Assembly (NCBI GenBank): GCA_016839905.1
Contig: JAEOTJ010000269.1
Location: forward strand, 1 to 14,226
Direction: 5' to 3'
Source of the DNA: Promethearchaeota archaeon
GTDB taxonomy: Archaea > Asgardarchaeota > Lokiarchaeia > Sigynarchaeales > SOKP01
Length of the DNA stretch: 14,226 nucleotides
Shown here: piece after piece, positions 1 to 6,923 of the stretch
Numbering within the stretch: position 1 is the stretch's first letter
Layout of the letters: every line of letters starts with the position of its first letter
Program-made: the position numbers and the translations under genes
The notes under the pieces: generated by a model
What the model was told of the DNA's origin: nothing
Database searches by the model: none
Seen by the model: only the letters and a program-made list of their open reading frames with translations

Positions 1-1
1 A

Positions 2-112
2 GAGACTAATGTCGGAAAGACCTCAATTCTTTACAGATATATTGAGGAGAAATATCATAAAGCAAGTATAATAGTGATGATCTCAATGTTTTATAAATAT
101 CTTTCTAATTAA
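2..112 (+). pseudogene. Small GTPase (Ras/Rab-like) N-terminal fragment, P-loop only, 5' cut by window edge
   Basis: Read from base 2, the frame gives ETNVGKTSILYRYIEEKY, then a short tail, and stops at TAA 110-112. NVGKTS is the end of a G1/P-loop (GxxxxGKT) and SILYRYIEEKY fits helix alpha-1 of Ras/Rab GTPases. About 18 further residues (HKASIIVMISMFYKYLSN) fall where the switch I region would be, without a clear T or G-V-D/N signature. The G3, G4 and G5 motifs do not follow in any frame before the convergent gene ending at 202. A full GTPase needs another 130 or so residues, so this is a truncated remnant rather than a working enzyme. The upstream part lies outside the window. The GTPase identity rests on the P-loop and helix alone. 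Confidence 0.55.
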
Positions 113-201
113 GAAAGCAGAAATATTTAAATAATAAATTTTCAATTTTATTTAATCCTTTCTCTCTGTCATTATTTAGGGAGGAACTACTTAAAAAGTA
201 T

Positions 202-807
202 TTAAATATTCTCTAAAAGAGTTAATATTTTACTTAAAGACAATTCTAAAATATTATCTTTTTCATAGTGAAAGATATTTTTCATTATTCCAATTGAAAT
301 TTTAATATCCTCAGCAAAAATTATGGTTATAAGCACTTCTAAGCTATATTTATAATGTATTTTTTCCCAGATTATAAAGTAATCACAATGTCCTGATTCT
401 ACATAATCTAAGTTGCATAAATCACATAATATTTTTTCTAAATAATGTATTAATCCTTCACTAAACCATTTTCTTATCTGTATCTTTCCTTTTGTAATAG
501 ATTGTGAGTGCAGTAATTCAGCAAGTAATAAGCTGAAATCAAATTTTGCCTCATTTTTAATATATACTTTTTCATCCTTCCATTTATACAAACCAGGAAT
601 AATTTCACATAGTAGCTTATATCTTTCTTTTACTGATTTAATATCTTGATAAGTTTCAGAACTTAACTTATAATTATGTTTAATACATTTATAAAAATCT
701 ATATTATTCAAATAAAAAACGGGTACTTTAATGACATCAATATTTAGGTATTTTTTAATACAATTGATTACTTTTTCTTTAGATTGTATAAAAATTGCAT
801 CAGACAT
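202..807 (-). CDS. Uncharacterised protein with degenerate gluzincin-type metallopeptidase motif
   Basis: 201 aa, ATG at 807, preceded by GGAG nine bases upstream. I recognise no named family. The centre has the layout of a zinc peptidase of the gluzincin/MA type: residues 96-100 read AELLH where active enzymes have HExxH, and residues 114-118 read WFSEG, the usual second motif (W-x-x-E-G) that supplies the third zinc ligand (E117). The general base E97 and second ligand H100 are present, but the first histidine is alanine, so zinc binding and proteolysis are doubtful. No signal peptide or membrane span, so a cytoplasmic protein. It is the last gene of a minus-strand run behind an 81-aa protein (25-nt gap) and an RHH antitoxin. 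It could be a pseudo-peptidase with a binding role, or a toxin-like partner; both are inference. Confidence 0.6.
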   Translation of the reverse strand: MSDAIFIQSKEKVINCIKKYLNIDVIKVPVFYLNNIDFYKCIKHNYKLSSETYQDIKSVKERYKLLCEIIPGLYKWKDEKVYIKNEAKFDFSLLLAELLHSQSITKGKIQIRKWFSEGLIHYLEKILCDLCNLDYVESGHCDYFIIWEKIHYKYSLEVLITIIFAEDIKISIGIMKNIFHYEKDNILELSLSKILTLLENI

Positions 808-832
808 TTAAAGAGTCTCCAAAAAAGTTCAA

Positions 833-1078
833 TCATATTGATCTTAAAATGCTTACCAGTTTGTCTGGACAATTTTTTTGTATAAATTCCTTATTTATCT
901 TTAAAAAGTTATCAAAATTAACGAGTAAATTAATTTTCTCATCATGAGAACTTATATCCTGCAACTCTTCAGAAAATATTGAAAGTCTATTAATAATTTC
1001 ACTACTTTTAAAATCTTTATTTTCCTTTGCTACTTTCTCTTCTTTCTGAGTTTTTTTTTCTTTAGGAGTTGTCATCAT
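833..1078 (-). CDS. Small charged hypothetical protein
   Basis: 81 aa starting ATG ATG at 1078/1075; either codon could be used and no Shine-Dalgarno sequence is visible. The first 25 residues are almost all Lys, Glu, Thr and Asp (low complexity, probably disordered). Residues 27-80 look helical, with a regular pattern of Ile/Leu and two parts (SEIINRLSIFSEELQDIS and a Leu/Phe/Asn-rich second half). No family recognised. It lies 57 nt downstream of the RHH antitoxin stop and 25 nt upstream of the 201-aa pseudo-peptidase, all on the minus strand, so the three are probably co-transcribed. Its size and position between an antitoxin and an enzyme-like protein would suit a small accessory or third component, but nothing in the sequence proves this. 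Confidence 0.5.
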   Translation of the reverse strand: MMTTPKEKKTQKEEKVAKENKDFKSSEIINRLSIFSEELQDISSHDEKINLLVNFDNFLKINKEFIQKNCPDKLVSILRSI

Positions 1079-1135
1079 TAGATATATAGAATTTAGATTA
1101 TTAATTTTTTTTGATTATTAAAGTCATAACTTACT

Positions 1136-1378
1136 TCATTTTTTGAGATGTTCTATGTAATAAATATGGCGCTTCCACATATCTTGCTTAATTTCATCTC
1201 CCCATTTATCTGCATCTTCAATTGAAACAGCACTTTTTTCAGTAAGACTGTCTGCTAATTCTAATTTCTTTAAATACTGATCAACAGCCGATCGAGCTAC
1301 TTTCTTCCAATCAATCTCAGGATATTTATTCATTCGTCTTAACATATCCTCTGGTATTGTAAATTTAATATCTGTCAT
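1136..1378 (-). CDS. VapB-type ribbon-helix-helix antitoxin without a PIN partner
   Basis: 80 aa from ATG 1378; a TTG nine bases upstream (1387) would add three residues, but the ATG gives the typical antitoxin start MTDIKFTIPEDM. The N-terminus is one beta strand (IKFTIP) followed by two helices (EDMLRRMNKYPEIDWKKVAR and SAVDQYLKKLELA), the RHH fold. 'Beta strand, Met-Lys helix, I-D/N-W' is the pattern of archaeal VapB antitoxins. The acidic C-terminal half (residues about 50-80) would be the toxin-binding tail. VapB normally sits directly before a VapC PIN nuclease, but the next genes on the strand are an 81-aa charged protein and a 201-aa degenerate metallopeptidase. It is therefore either an orphan antitoxin that lost its toxin or part of a different two- or three-gene system. 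RHH proteins usually repress their own operon. Confidence 0.7.
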   Translation of the reverse strand: MTDIKFTIPEDMLRRMNKYPEIDWKKVARSAVDQYLKKLELADSLTEKSAVSIEDADKWGDEIKQDMWKRHIYYIEHLKK

Positions 1379-1658
1379 CTTATTCAATATTAAAAAGACC
1401 TTCTATACTTATAATTTTATTGCTTTAAAGTAATAATTTCTACTAAACAATATCTTAACAATTAATATTTTTTATGGAAAAAGGTTTTAATCTGAGTCTC
1501 TTTGCAATTTAGATAGGAAATTTAAAATTGAAAATCATATTGATAATATTGTTATAGAACAAGGCATCAAGGCCTACATTATTCAAGAGATTACTTATTT
1601 TAGAGATTTATTATTACAATCATCAAGAAATCAAGATACTGGATCTAATTTAAATCCA

Positions 1659-2822
1659 TTGCAGCATACTTTATTAGAATTATTTTCAGACCATTCAGGA
1701 AGATCTAATAATCCTTTCAGCAACAGGGAAATGACAAGGTTAATCTTTGGCCCTGATTTCACACCAGATCATTTTGCAAGGCAATTCGTTCATACAATAA
1801 GAGGACAACGCAGATATGAACCTACACCTTATGCATTACACTCTCTTATTTTTCATATTGATCAATGTACAAGAATTCCAATTATTCTGAAAATTCTAGC
1901 AATATCTGAAATCAAAAAATACGGTCTCCGGAATAATATTATTCACGATAGAAGTATCAATCATGAATATAACCTCTATCGAATTTTAGCGGACATTTTT
2001 ACTAAAAATAGACCTGATTTGTTGTCTAGGTCTTCTAGATATTTTATGATGGAAGCATTGAGTGTATTGATAATGGGAACTCGAAATAAGTATGATAAAA
2101 ATGTCATTAGGGAGGGAATTGAAACAGAAAATTCTTATTATTCCCCGGATTTAGGTAAAATGTATGCTAAAATCTCAGCCCTCATTAATAATCCAAATTT
2201 AAAACAATTTGGGCAAATAGCTATTAAATCGTATAACTCTATAAAATCTCAACAAGAATATCTGAATTTAAATATCGCTCAACCATACCGTGGAAAACGT
2301 AATCTATATGGATTTGGTTGGCATAATTCAAAATTAAGTTCTGCAAGGAACTTAAAGCTTAAAAGAGAAACGTTTAATCTTGATGGAATGACGGGTAATA
2401 TAGTTATTAAGGGTGTGGCTCACCATATCGAGTTTGATAAATCTCAAACTAACGATAAATATTTAATTTGGGTAGATGAATCTACTAATTTTGGCGGAAT
2501 GATTGAAGGAGAAAGAATAATACGTGATCCTCCAAGACAAAAATATTTTGGACAACCTATTCAATTTACACCAGAATCAATAGAAGATATGAACACTTTA
2601 AGGCAAGCGAAGATTGCTTTTAGTCAGGAAAGACATCCTATCCATTGGGGGGATAAAAATCATAAATGTTATAATCCAGACGCAATACGAAGATTTTATT
2701 GGTATAAACAAAACGTAAAAAGATACGGATATAAATGGCTTGACTTACAACAAGAAAGATATAAAAATAATCCAAGAAGAGATGAACATATTCCAGATAA
2801 TTACGGTACATATTCCAGATAA
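1659..2822 (+). CDS. Uncharacterised protein with an HNH-like segment; true start unclear, C-terminus altered
   Basis: 387 aa if it starts at TTG 1659, but the same frame stays open back to 1491, after a stop at 1488-1490, with protein-like residues (for example IENHIDNIVIEQGIKAYIIQ). The real start is therefore upstream: either a non-standard codon such as ATT, or the ATG at 1474, which would need a frameshift near 1487. I do not recognise the family. Residues 255-272 read HHIEFDKSQTNDKYLIWV, resembling the HH-x(8)-N-x(3)-L core of HNH endonucleases. A later stretch, HPIHWGDKNHKC, could supply another metal ligand, but no zinc knuckles are present. The C-terminus is rich in Arg, Lys, Tyr and Trp and looks nucleic-acid binding. 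The stop codon lies inside the second copy of a 22-nt direct repeat, so the tail is probably truncated. The next gene begins 47 nt later. Confidence 0.55.
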   Translation: MQHTLLELFSDHSGRSNNPFSNREMTRLIFGPDFTPDHFARQFVHTIRGQRRYEPTPYALHSLIFHIDQCTRIPIILKILAISEIKKYGLRNNIIHDRSINHEYNLYRILADIFTKNRPDLLSRSSRYFMMEALSVLIMGTRNKYDKNVIREGIETENSYYSPDLGKMYAKISALINNPNLKQFGQIAIKSYNSIKSQQEYLNLNIAQPYRGKRNLYGFGWHNSKLSSARNLKLKRETFNLDGMTGNIVIKGVAHHIEFDKSQTNDKYLIWVDESTNFGGMIEGERIIRDPPRQKYFGQPIQFTPESIEDMNTLRQAKIAFSQERHPIHWGDKNHKCYNPDAIRRFYWYKQNVKRYGYKWLDLQQERYKNNPRRDEHIPDNYGTYSR

Positions 2823-2830
2823 TTATAGGT
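2786..2830 (+). repeat. 22-nt near-tandem duplication at the end of the 387-aa gene
   Basis: ACATATTCCAGATAATTA occurs at 2786-2803 and again at 2808-2825, identical over 18 nt, with a period of 22 nt. Because 22 is not a multiple of three, the second copy is read in another frame and supplies the TAA stop (2820-2822). Removing one copy lets the frame run on to a TGA at 2887, overlapping the start of the next gene. Confidence 0.85.
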
Positions 2831-2843
2831 ATTATTACCTATA
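2824..2843. terminator. Inverted repeat just after the 387-aa gene
   Basis: TATAGGTA-TTAT-TACCTATA is a perfect 8-bp inverted repeat with a 4-nt loop. No T-run follows (the next bases are tagaccctc), and the next gene starts only 26 nt later, so a terminator role is doubtful. It may instead be a folded intercistronic element. Confidence 0.3.
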
Positions 2844-2869
2844 TAGACCCTCTCGGAAAACTTCGCACG

Positions 2870-3502
2870 ATGAATATACAATCTTTTGAAATTAAATACG
2901 TGTGTAATTTATTAGTTCCGAAAGAAATTTCTAAAACCGAGTTTGATAAGAATACAATTCTCATGGATGATCAAAGATTAATCGTTGAATGTGACGGATC
3001 TTTAGAGGAAGTTGAAAAATCTTTAGAATCAATATTACATGAAAATAATTTTTATTTACTCAAGCAAACTCTGGATTCTCAAGGAGAAGGAGAAGATTTT
3101 CTCAAAATGGAAGGGTATGCTGAAGGTAAATATGATAAAAAAGATGTCGCTTTATCTGTAATAATGCAAAAAATGGAAGAGCACACTCAATTGATAATAA
3201 AAGCAATGAGTGATGAAAAAGCAAAACTAACTGATATTTTAAAAGATATTAGCAATCAATGTGATGATATAAAAAGTGATAATGAATTGATTAAAGAATA
3301 TTCATCACAAATAGAAAATATCTTTGATAAATTAGATGATGTAGAGTCTTTTTTGAAAAAAAACCTTGCGTCTGATTTTGAAAAGATTAAATATGTTTGG
3401 GAAGATTATAAATTAGGTAAGATAAATAGAAAGCAGTTTATAAAAGAAGGGATAAAATTAATTGGTAAAAAATTTATAAAAATCCTTCTTAAAACTTTAT
3501 GA
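2870..3502 (+). CDS. Hypothetical coiled-coil protein with amphipathic C-terminal helix
   Basis: 210 aa from ATG 2870; no clear Shine-Dalgarno sequence. No family recognised. The first 85 residues are a mixed alpha/beta domain (short strands such as FEIKYVCNLLVP and QRLIVECDG, then a helix). Residues about 90-170 are a long acidic/basic helical stretch with heptad-like Leu/Ile spacing, probably a coiled coil for oligomerisation. The last 35 residues (from about WEDYKLGKINRKQF) are very Lys/Ile/Leu-rich and would form a basic amphipathic helix that could bind a membrane or nucleic acid. There is no signal peptide, so it is probably cytoplasmic. It follows the 387-aa gene closely, and if the 22-nt duplication is removed the two genes would overlap by 18 nt, which points to one transcription unit and perhaps a shared task. 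Function unknown. Confidence 0.6.
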   Translation: MNIQSFEIKYVCNLLVPKEISKTEFDKNTILMDDQRLIVECDGSLEEVEKSLESILHENNFYLLKQTLDSQGEGEDFLKMEGYAEGKYDKKDVALSVIMQKMEEHTQLIIKAMSDEKAKLTDILKDISNQCDDIKSDNELIKEYSSQIENIFDKLDDVESFLKKNLASDFEKIKYVWEDYKLGKINRKQFIKEGIKLIGKKFIKILLKTL

Positions 3503-3679
3503 GCCAAAAACTTGTTTATAATATTCCACATTTTTAAAAGCGAACACATCTTTATGATTTTTGCCCGAAATATTGCTCTAAAAAATTAATCATTATAATA
3601 GGCTAAGTATCGTGTTTACTATTCTCATAGAATGAATTTGTAAATGCCCTATAATAAATCAAAAATCAATAAATAATTT

Positions 3680-4120
3680 TTAAGAAATGTTTAGTGGATT
3701 ATGAATTATAATTGATTTTACTTTCTCAAATCCTTTATCATTTGTTATAAGATCTCTGATTTTGTGACGAGTCATGGAGAAAATAATGGTTGAATCTCTC
3801 CCACCAATTGAACTTGTATTTCCCAATTGATTTAAAATGGTTAATACTTTATCTAAATCAGAGATTTGGAGTAAATCATATTTAATTTTAAAAAAGGGAT
3901 AATTTTCATTTAATAGTAATGATGCTACTTTAAAACCTTCTTTTCCTTTTTTTTTTATTAATAAATGAAATAATTCTATCGCGACAAATTCATTAATAAT
4001 GAATGAATTTTGGGCATCTAAGATTAGATTGTCCATGTATGCTTTAATTTGTTGATAATTTTTTGAATTCTTGACAAAATACCACCATAAAATATTTGTA
4101 TCTACAAAAAATATTGTCAT
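3680..4120 (-). CDS. vapC: VapC-type PIN-domain ribonuclease toxin
   Basis: 146 aa from ATG 4120. This start is chosen over a longer reading from 4168 because the protein then begins MTIFFVDTNI, the classic PIN start, and GGAGG lies six bases upstream. PIN residues are present: D7 in VDTN, an acidic residue in INEFVAIEL (E44 or E49), D109 in GGRDS and D128 in TNDKGF; these coordinate Mg2+/Mn2+ in the family. VapC toxins are endoribonucleases that cleave tRNA or rRNA when the antitoxin is lost. Length is normal for VapC (about 130-150 aa). The start codon is one base after the antitoxin stop codon, so translation is coupled. The gene looks intact. The RNA target cannot be told from the sequence. 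Confidence 0.85.
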   Translation of the reverse strand: MTIFFVDTNILWWYFVKNSKNYQQIKAYMDNLILDAQNSFIINEFVAIELFHLLIKKKGKEGFKVASLLLNENYPFFKIKYDLLQISDLDKVLTILNQLGNTSSIGGRDSTIIFSMTRHKIRDLITNDKGFEKVKSIIIHNPLNIS

Positions 4121-4121
4121 G

Positions 4122-4406
4122 CTAATCCTCCACATCTTTTTCCCAAATGGATTTTGGACTAATCTCATCTGGATTTGAGACAGAAATGGATCCTGAAAAA
4201 AGATGAATGAATTGATTTCTTAAATCCTTGGAATCATTTTTATCTCTAGTTTGAATTTTTTTTAGTAATGCATGATAATCTTGAATACCTAATTCGAAAA
4301 TTATTTCTAGAAGGTCTTTTTTAGTAAATTTTTTATTTGTATCTAAATAAATGCGGGCAATAAGCTCATCTATTTCATTTTGCCTATCAAATTTTATTGT
4401 TGTCAT
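4122..4406 (-). CDS. vapB: VapB-type antitoxin paired with the PIN toxin
   Basis: 94 aa from ATG 4406 (GTG at 4412 would add two residues). The sequence directly before the ATG, AGGTGATC, can pair with the 3' end of archaeal 16S rRNA, which supports the ATG. The N-terminus (TTIKFDRQNEIDELIARIY, then KKFTKKDLLEIIFELGI) fits a strand followed by two helices, that is, a ribbon-helix-helix-like DNA-binding part, although it is not a textbook VapB. The C-terminal 25 residues (from about LFSGSISVSNPDEIS) are acidic and end in SIWEKD, the type of extended tail that wraps around a PIN toxin. It is immediately upstream of vapC with a one-base gap, the standard order for VapBC. An 8-nt direct repeat just upstream is a likely autoregulatory operator. 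Confidence 0.75.
   Translation of the reverse strand: MTTIKFDRQNEIDELIARIYLDTNKKFTKKDLLEIIFELGIQDYHALLKKIQTRDKNDSKDLRNQFIHLFSGSISVSNPDEISPKSIWEKDVED
4126..4130 (-). promoter_or_regulatory. Shine-Dalgarno sequence of the VapC gene
   Basis: GGAGG on the minus strand, six bases before ATG 4120, inside the last codons of the antitoxin gene. It decides the toxin start codon and shows that internal initiation is used within the VapBC transcript. Confidence 0.75.
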
Positions 4407-4408
4407 GA

Positions 4409-4431
4409 TCACCTAGTGACTTAGTGACTTA
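4409..4431. promoter_or_regulatory. Putative VapBC operator (tandem 8-nt repeat)
   Basis: TAGTGACT occurs twice in direct tandem (4414-4421 and 4422-4429), and TCAC-CTA-GTGA (4409-4419) is a small inverted repeat over the same bases. The element lies 3-25 nt upstream of the antitoxin ATG. RHH antitoxins typically bind short paired repeats at their own promoter, so an autoregulatory operator is the natural reading. It has not been tested. Confidence 0.45.
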
Positions 4432-4623
4432 ATAAATCTATCTTTTTTAATTGTTTCACAATCGCACTTGGTACATCAGATTAATTAATGAAACGTGTAT
4501 GTTTTTTTGATGCATCCAATTAATAATTTGATCTACTGGATTTGGTGTTTAAAGTTTAAGAAGAAATATTTTAACGAAGATAATAACCAAAAATTTGATA
4601 ATCTAAATTCTTTCTTCATAAGA

Positions 4624-4631
4624 TTTAAATA
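4624..4631 (+). promoter_or_regulatory. TATA box candidate for the 485-aa surface protein gene
   Basis: TTTAAATA, centred about 40-50 nt before the TTG start at 4669/4678. This would place a transcription start near 4652-4658 with a short leader, as is common in archaea. The surrounding region is AT-rich, so chance occurrence is possible. Confidence 0.4.
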
Positions 4632-4668
4632 TTAAATTAGCATTACTACACATTAATTAAAATTTTTT

Positions 4669-6126
4669 TTGATCAATTTGACAAAAAATAAAAAAATAGA
4701 AATTTTATTAATCACTACTTTAATCACATTACTCCTTGTTGTTAGTCCTAACTATAATAATTTCAAAGTTTCAGAAGAAATAAAGCAAAATCCCTCAATA
4801 GATCCGAGAGTCTCGGAGTCTGAAAGTGGAGGAGGATATTTAATGAATACAGGGGCAACTTATTCTTGGGAAGAGATCTCTGGGACAGGTACTAATATGA
4901 CTAGCATATCAGAAACATATAATTACTATCAAGAGATTTCATTTACTACACCAGGATGGAATTTCACGTTTTATGAAACTGAATATGATACCATTTATGT
5001 TAGCTCTAATGGTTGGATGAGTTTTACTGATACATCTCCAGATGATTCATACTCTTCAGGTATTCCATCTATTAACAGCATTAATAACGATATGGTAGCA
5101 TTATTTTTTGAGAATTTAGATACCCGTGAAAGTATTGGAGGAGGTGATATCTATTATGAATTCAAGACGGATCCTAATAGATTAATAATACAATATAATA
5201 ATGTACATTACTCTTGGGGTGATGGCCTATTAGGAACCTTTGAATTGATTCTTTACGCATCTGGAATGATTATATTTCAATATCAATATTTAGATATTCA
5301 ATGGTTAGGTTATGATATTGGATTAGATCATGGGGATTTAATAAATTATAACTCATTTGATGATTGGGATATTGATGATTCTCCAATATCTAATGAAGCT
5401 ATTGAGTTTACATTCGATACCATGAAAGAAATACGTTATCAATTGCAATTTGATATACTTGATTTATTTGAATGGAACATTGCAGAAGTAAATCATTTTC
5501 TGATGGATGCTAATTTTGGAAGCTCTTGGGAATCTGATTTTGGATTACTCACAGATATGGCTAAAGGTGAAAAAATAGGAATTTCTATTATATCGATTAT
5601 TGATAATGCAACTCATTGGAATATTAATTATAATCGATGGGACTGGATAGATAGAAAAAATCAATTCTCAATTACTCCTGAGGATAGTGATTCTATATTA
5701 TATCGCCAAGAACCCCAAAATTATTCATCTCCACATATGTTGGACAATACTTACCCATTTTTTCTACCCAATAACACATTTATATACCTAAATCATGCAA
5801 ATTTAGATTCTTATTACGATGATATAGATTTATATATGGATGAAGTTAAATTAGAGCATAATGATTATTCAGTGGATGAATATATATATGTAGATGCGAC
5901 TTATGATTTAAACGGGATATTAACAGAACTTGAAATTATATATGAATATGATGATGACGAAATTTATTATGATGAGATTATTTTTAAAATGGTATTATTA
6001 AATAAATTTGATTTTCCAGAAGAAGATCCATCATTTATTCCTGGAGCAAACTTATTTGTAATTCTGATAATACTTTTAGGGGGGATAACAAGCTTAGTAT
6101 TTCACTATAGAAGAAATATTAAATAA
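4669..6126 (+). CDS. Membrane-anchored surface protein: N-terminal beta-rich domain plus paralogous core
   Basis: 485 aa. No ATG lies near the start; TTG 4669 or TTG 4678 is used, and the second is followed by a 12-nt stretch also found before the next gene. Residues 9-27 are a hydrophobic export signal or anchor. Residues about 60-250 form an extracytoplasmic beta-rich domain with FTTPGWNFTFYETEYDTIYV, SSNGWMSF, a PS-x-NNDMVALFF stretch and 'FELILYASGMIIFQY', a layout known from NIDO-like secreted beta-sandwich domains (identity tentative). Residues about 255-445 match the core of the three following proteins: LFEWNI, FFLPNNTFIYL and LNGILTELEIIYEY. The C-terminus (IPGANLF, a hydrophobic helix, then HYRRNIK) is a membrane anchor or sorting signal. 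Several N-x-S/T sequons suggest glycosylation. Ligand and role are unknown. Confidence 0.7.
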   Translation: MINLTKNKKIEILLITTLITLLLVVSPNYNNFKVSEEIKQNPSIDPRVSESESGGGYLMNTGATYSWEEISGTGTNMTSISETYNYYQEISFTTPGWNFTFYETEYDTIYVSSNGWMSFTDTSPDDSYSSGIPSINSINNDMVALFFENLDTRESIGGGDIYYEFKTDPNRLIIQYNNVHYSWGDGLLGTFELILYASGMIIFQYQYLDIQWLGYDIGLDHGDLINYNSFDDWDIDDSPISNEAIEFTFDTMKEIRYQLQFDILDLFEWNIAEVNHFLMDANFGSSWESDFGLLTDMAKGEKIGISIISIIDNATHWNINYNRWDWIDRKNQFSITPEDSDSILYRQEPQNYSSPHMLDNTYPFFLPNNTFIYLNHANLDSYYDDIDLYMDEVKLEHNDYSVDEYIYVDATYDLNGILTELEIIYEYDDDEIYYDEIIFKMVLLNKFDFPEEDPSFIPGANLFVILIILLGGITSLVFHYRRNIK

Positions 6127-6196
6127 TTTTAATTTATCTTCACTTTTAATATATAGAAAGAAAAAAGGAAGGATTTACAATAAGAGAGAAAAAAGC

Positions 6197-6204
6197 TTAT
6201 ATAT
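6197..6204 (+). promoter_or_regulatory. TATA box candidate for the three-gene membrane-protein operon
   Basis: TTATATAT about 40 nt before ATG 6243; transcription would start near 6229. It lies in the 116-nt gap after the 485-aa gene and suggests that the next three genes have their own promoter. Confidence 0.4.
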
Positions 6205-6242
6205 TTTTTTATCATAAATTAATTATAAAAAATTGACAAAAA

Positions 6243-6923
6243 ATGGGAAAAGTGTTGAAAAATAATCATTATTATCTCTTAACGATCAGCTTTATTCTTT
6301 TAAGTACTATCTTTTTAGGTCCAGTAAGTTTAATAATGAATGTTTCTGCCGATGAGGATGATTTAGCAGTTAAGGAGGGAGATATATTTAAATGGCAAAT
6401 AACCAAGTTTGAAATTGATGATTATGAAATTCTTGAAGTAGGAGATACAATGATCATTAGGATTGAATGGATTGAGTATTTTAAAGAAGAAGATATGTGG
6501 TACATTAGGATCAATAAACTTGACTTTGAGGAAGAAGAGGGAGAAGATAAGTTTTATGATAGTAGTATTGAAGTTTATGAAGATGGCTCAGATACTTATG
6601 ATGTTGATGAATTTATTCCAAGCAAGGATGTAAAGCAGTATTTAAAAGATCATGCGACCACGGGCTCTAGTTTAATAGCCGATGAATATAAGTTAAATGA
6701 AACAGAAGTAAGTTCAGGCGAGACAATAGAATATATTTCTGAGTATAATGATTTAGGTATTTTAATAAAATATACTAAGAAAATTGATGGTAATATTGTA
6801 AAGGAATATGAATTGATGGAGGGAGGCATCTCTTTTGGAATTACATTCTTATTTTTTATCCCCATCGGAATACTTGTGTATATATTTATAATAAAAAAAA
6901 AAGGAGAATGGAATAAATATTGA
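6243..6923 (+). CDS. Secreted single-anchor membrane protein, paralogous family member 2
   Basis: 226 aa from ATG 6243. A signal peptide (basic MGKVLKNNHYY, hydrophobic to about residue 33, likely cut after NVSA) leads to an acidic extracytoplasmic domain of about 165 residues, then one membrane helix (about 198-217) and a basic cytoplasmic end (KKKGEWNKY). The domain has the family landmarks: EGDIFKWQI near its start, MWYIRINKLDF, DEFIPSKDVKQYLKD in the middle and DLGILIKYTKKIDG before the helix. No catalytic motif is visible and no known family comes to mind. It is the first gene of a three-gene coupled operon: its TGA overlaps the TTG start of the next gene. It appears to be the minimal form of the domain shared by all four neighbours. 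Confidence 0.7.
   Translation: MGKVLKNNHYYLLTISFILLSTIFLGPVSLIMNVSADEDDLAVKEGDIFKWQITKFEIDDYEILEVGDTMIIRIEWIEYFKEEDMWYIRINKLDFEEEEGEDKFYDSSIEVYEDGSDTYDVDEFIPSKDVKQYLKDHATTGSSLIADEYKLNETEVSSGETIEYISEYNDLGILIKYTKKIDGNIVKEYELMEGGISFGITFLFFIPIGILVYIFIIKKKGEWNKY

Noticed and set aside
4121..4168. A longer VapC starting at 4168
   Set aside because: The extra 16 residues overlap the antitoxin gene and precede the canonical MTIFFVDTN start, which has its own GGAGG.
6650..6865. Minus-strand open frame of 71 codons
   Set aside because: It lies wholly inside the well-supported 226-aa membrane protein gene on the plus strand and has no domain or start signal of its own.
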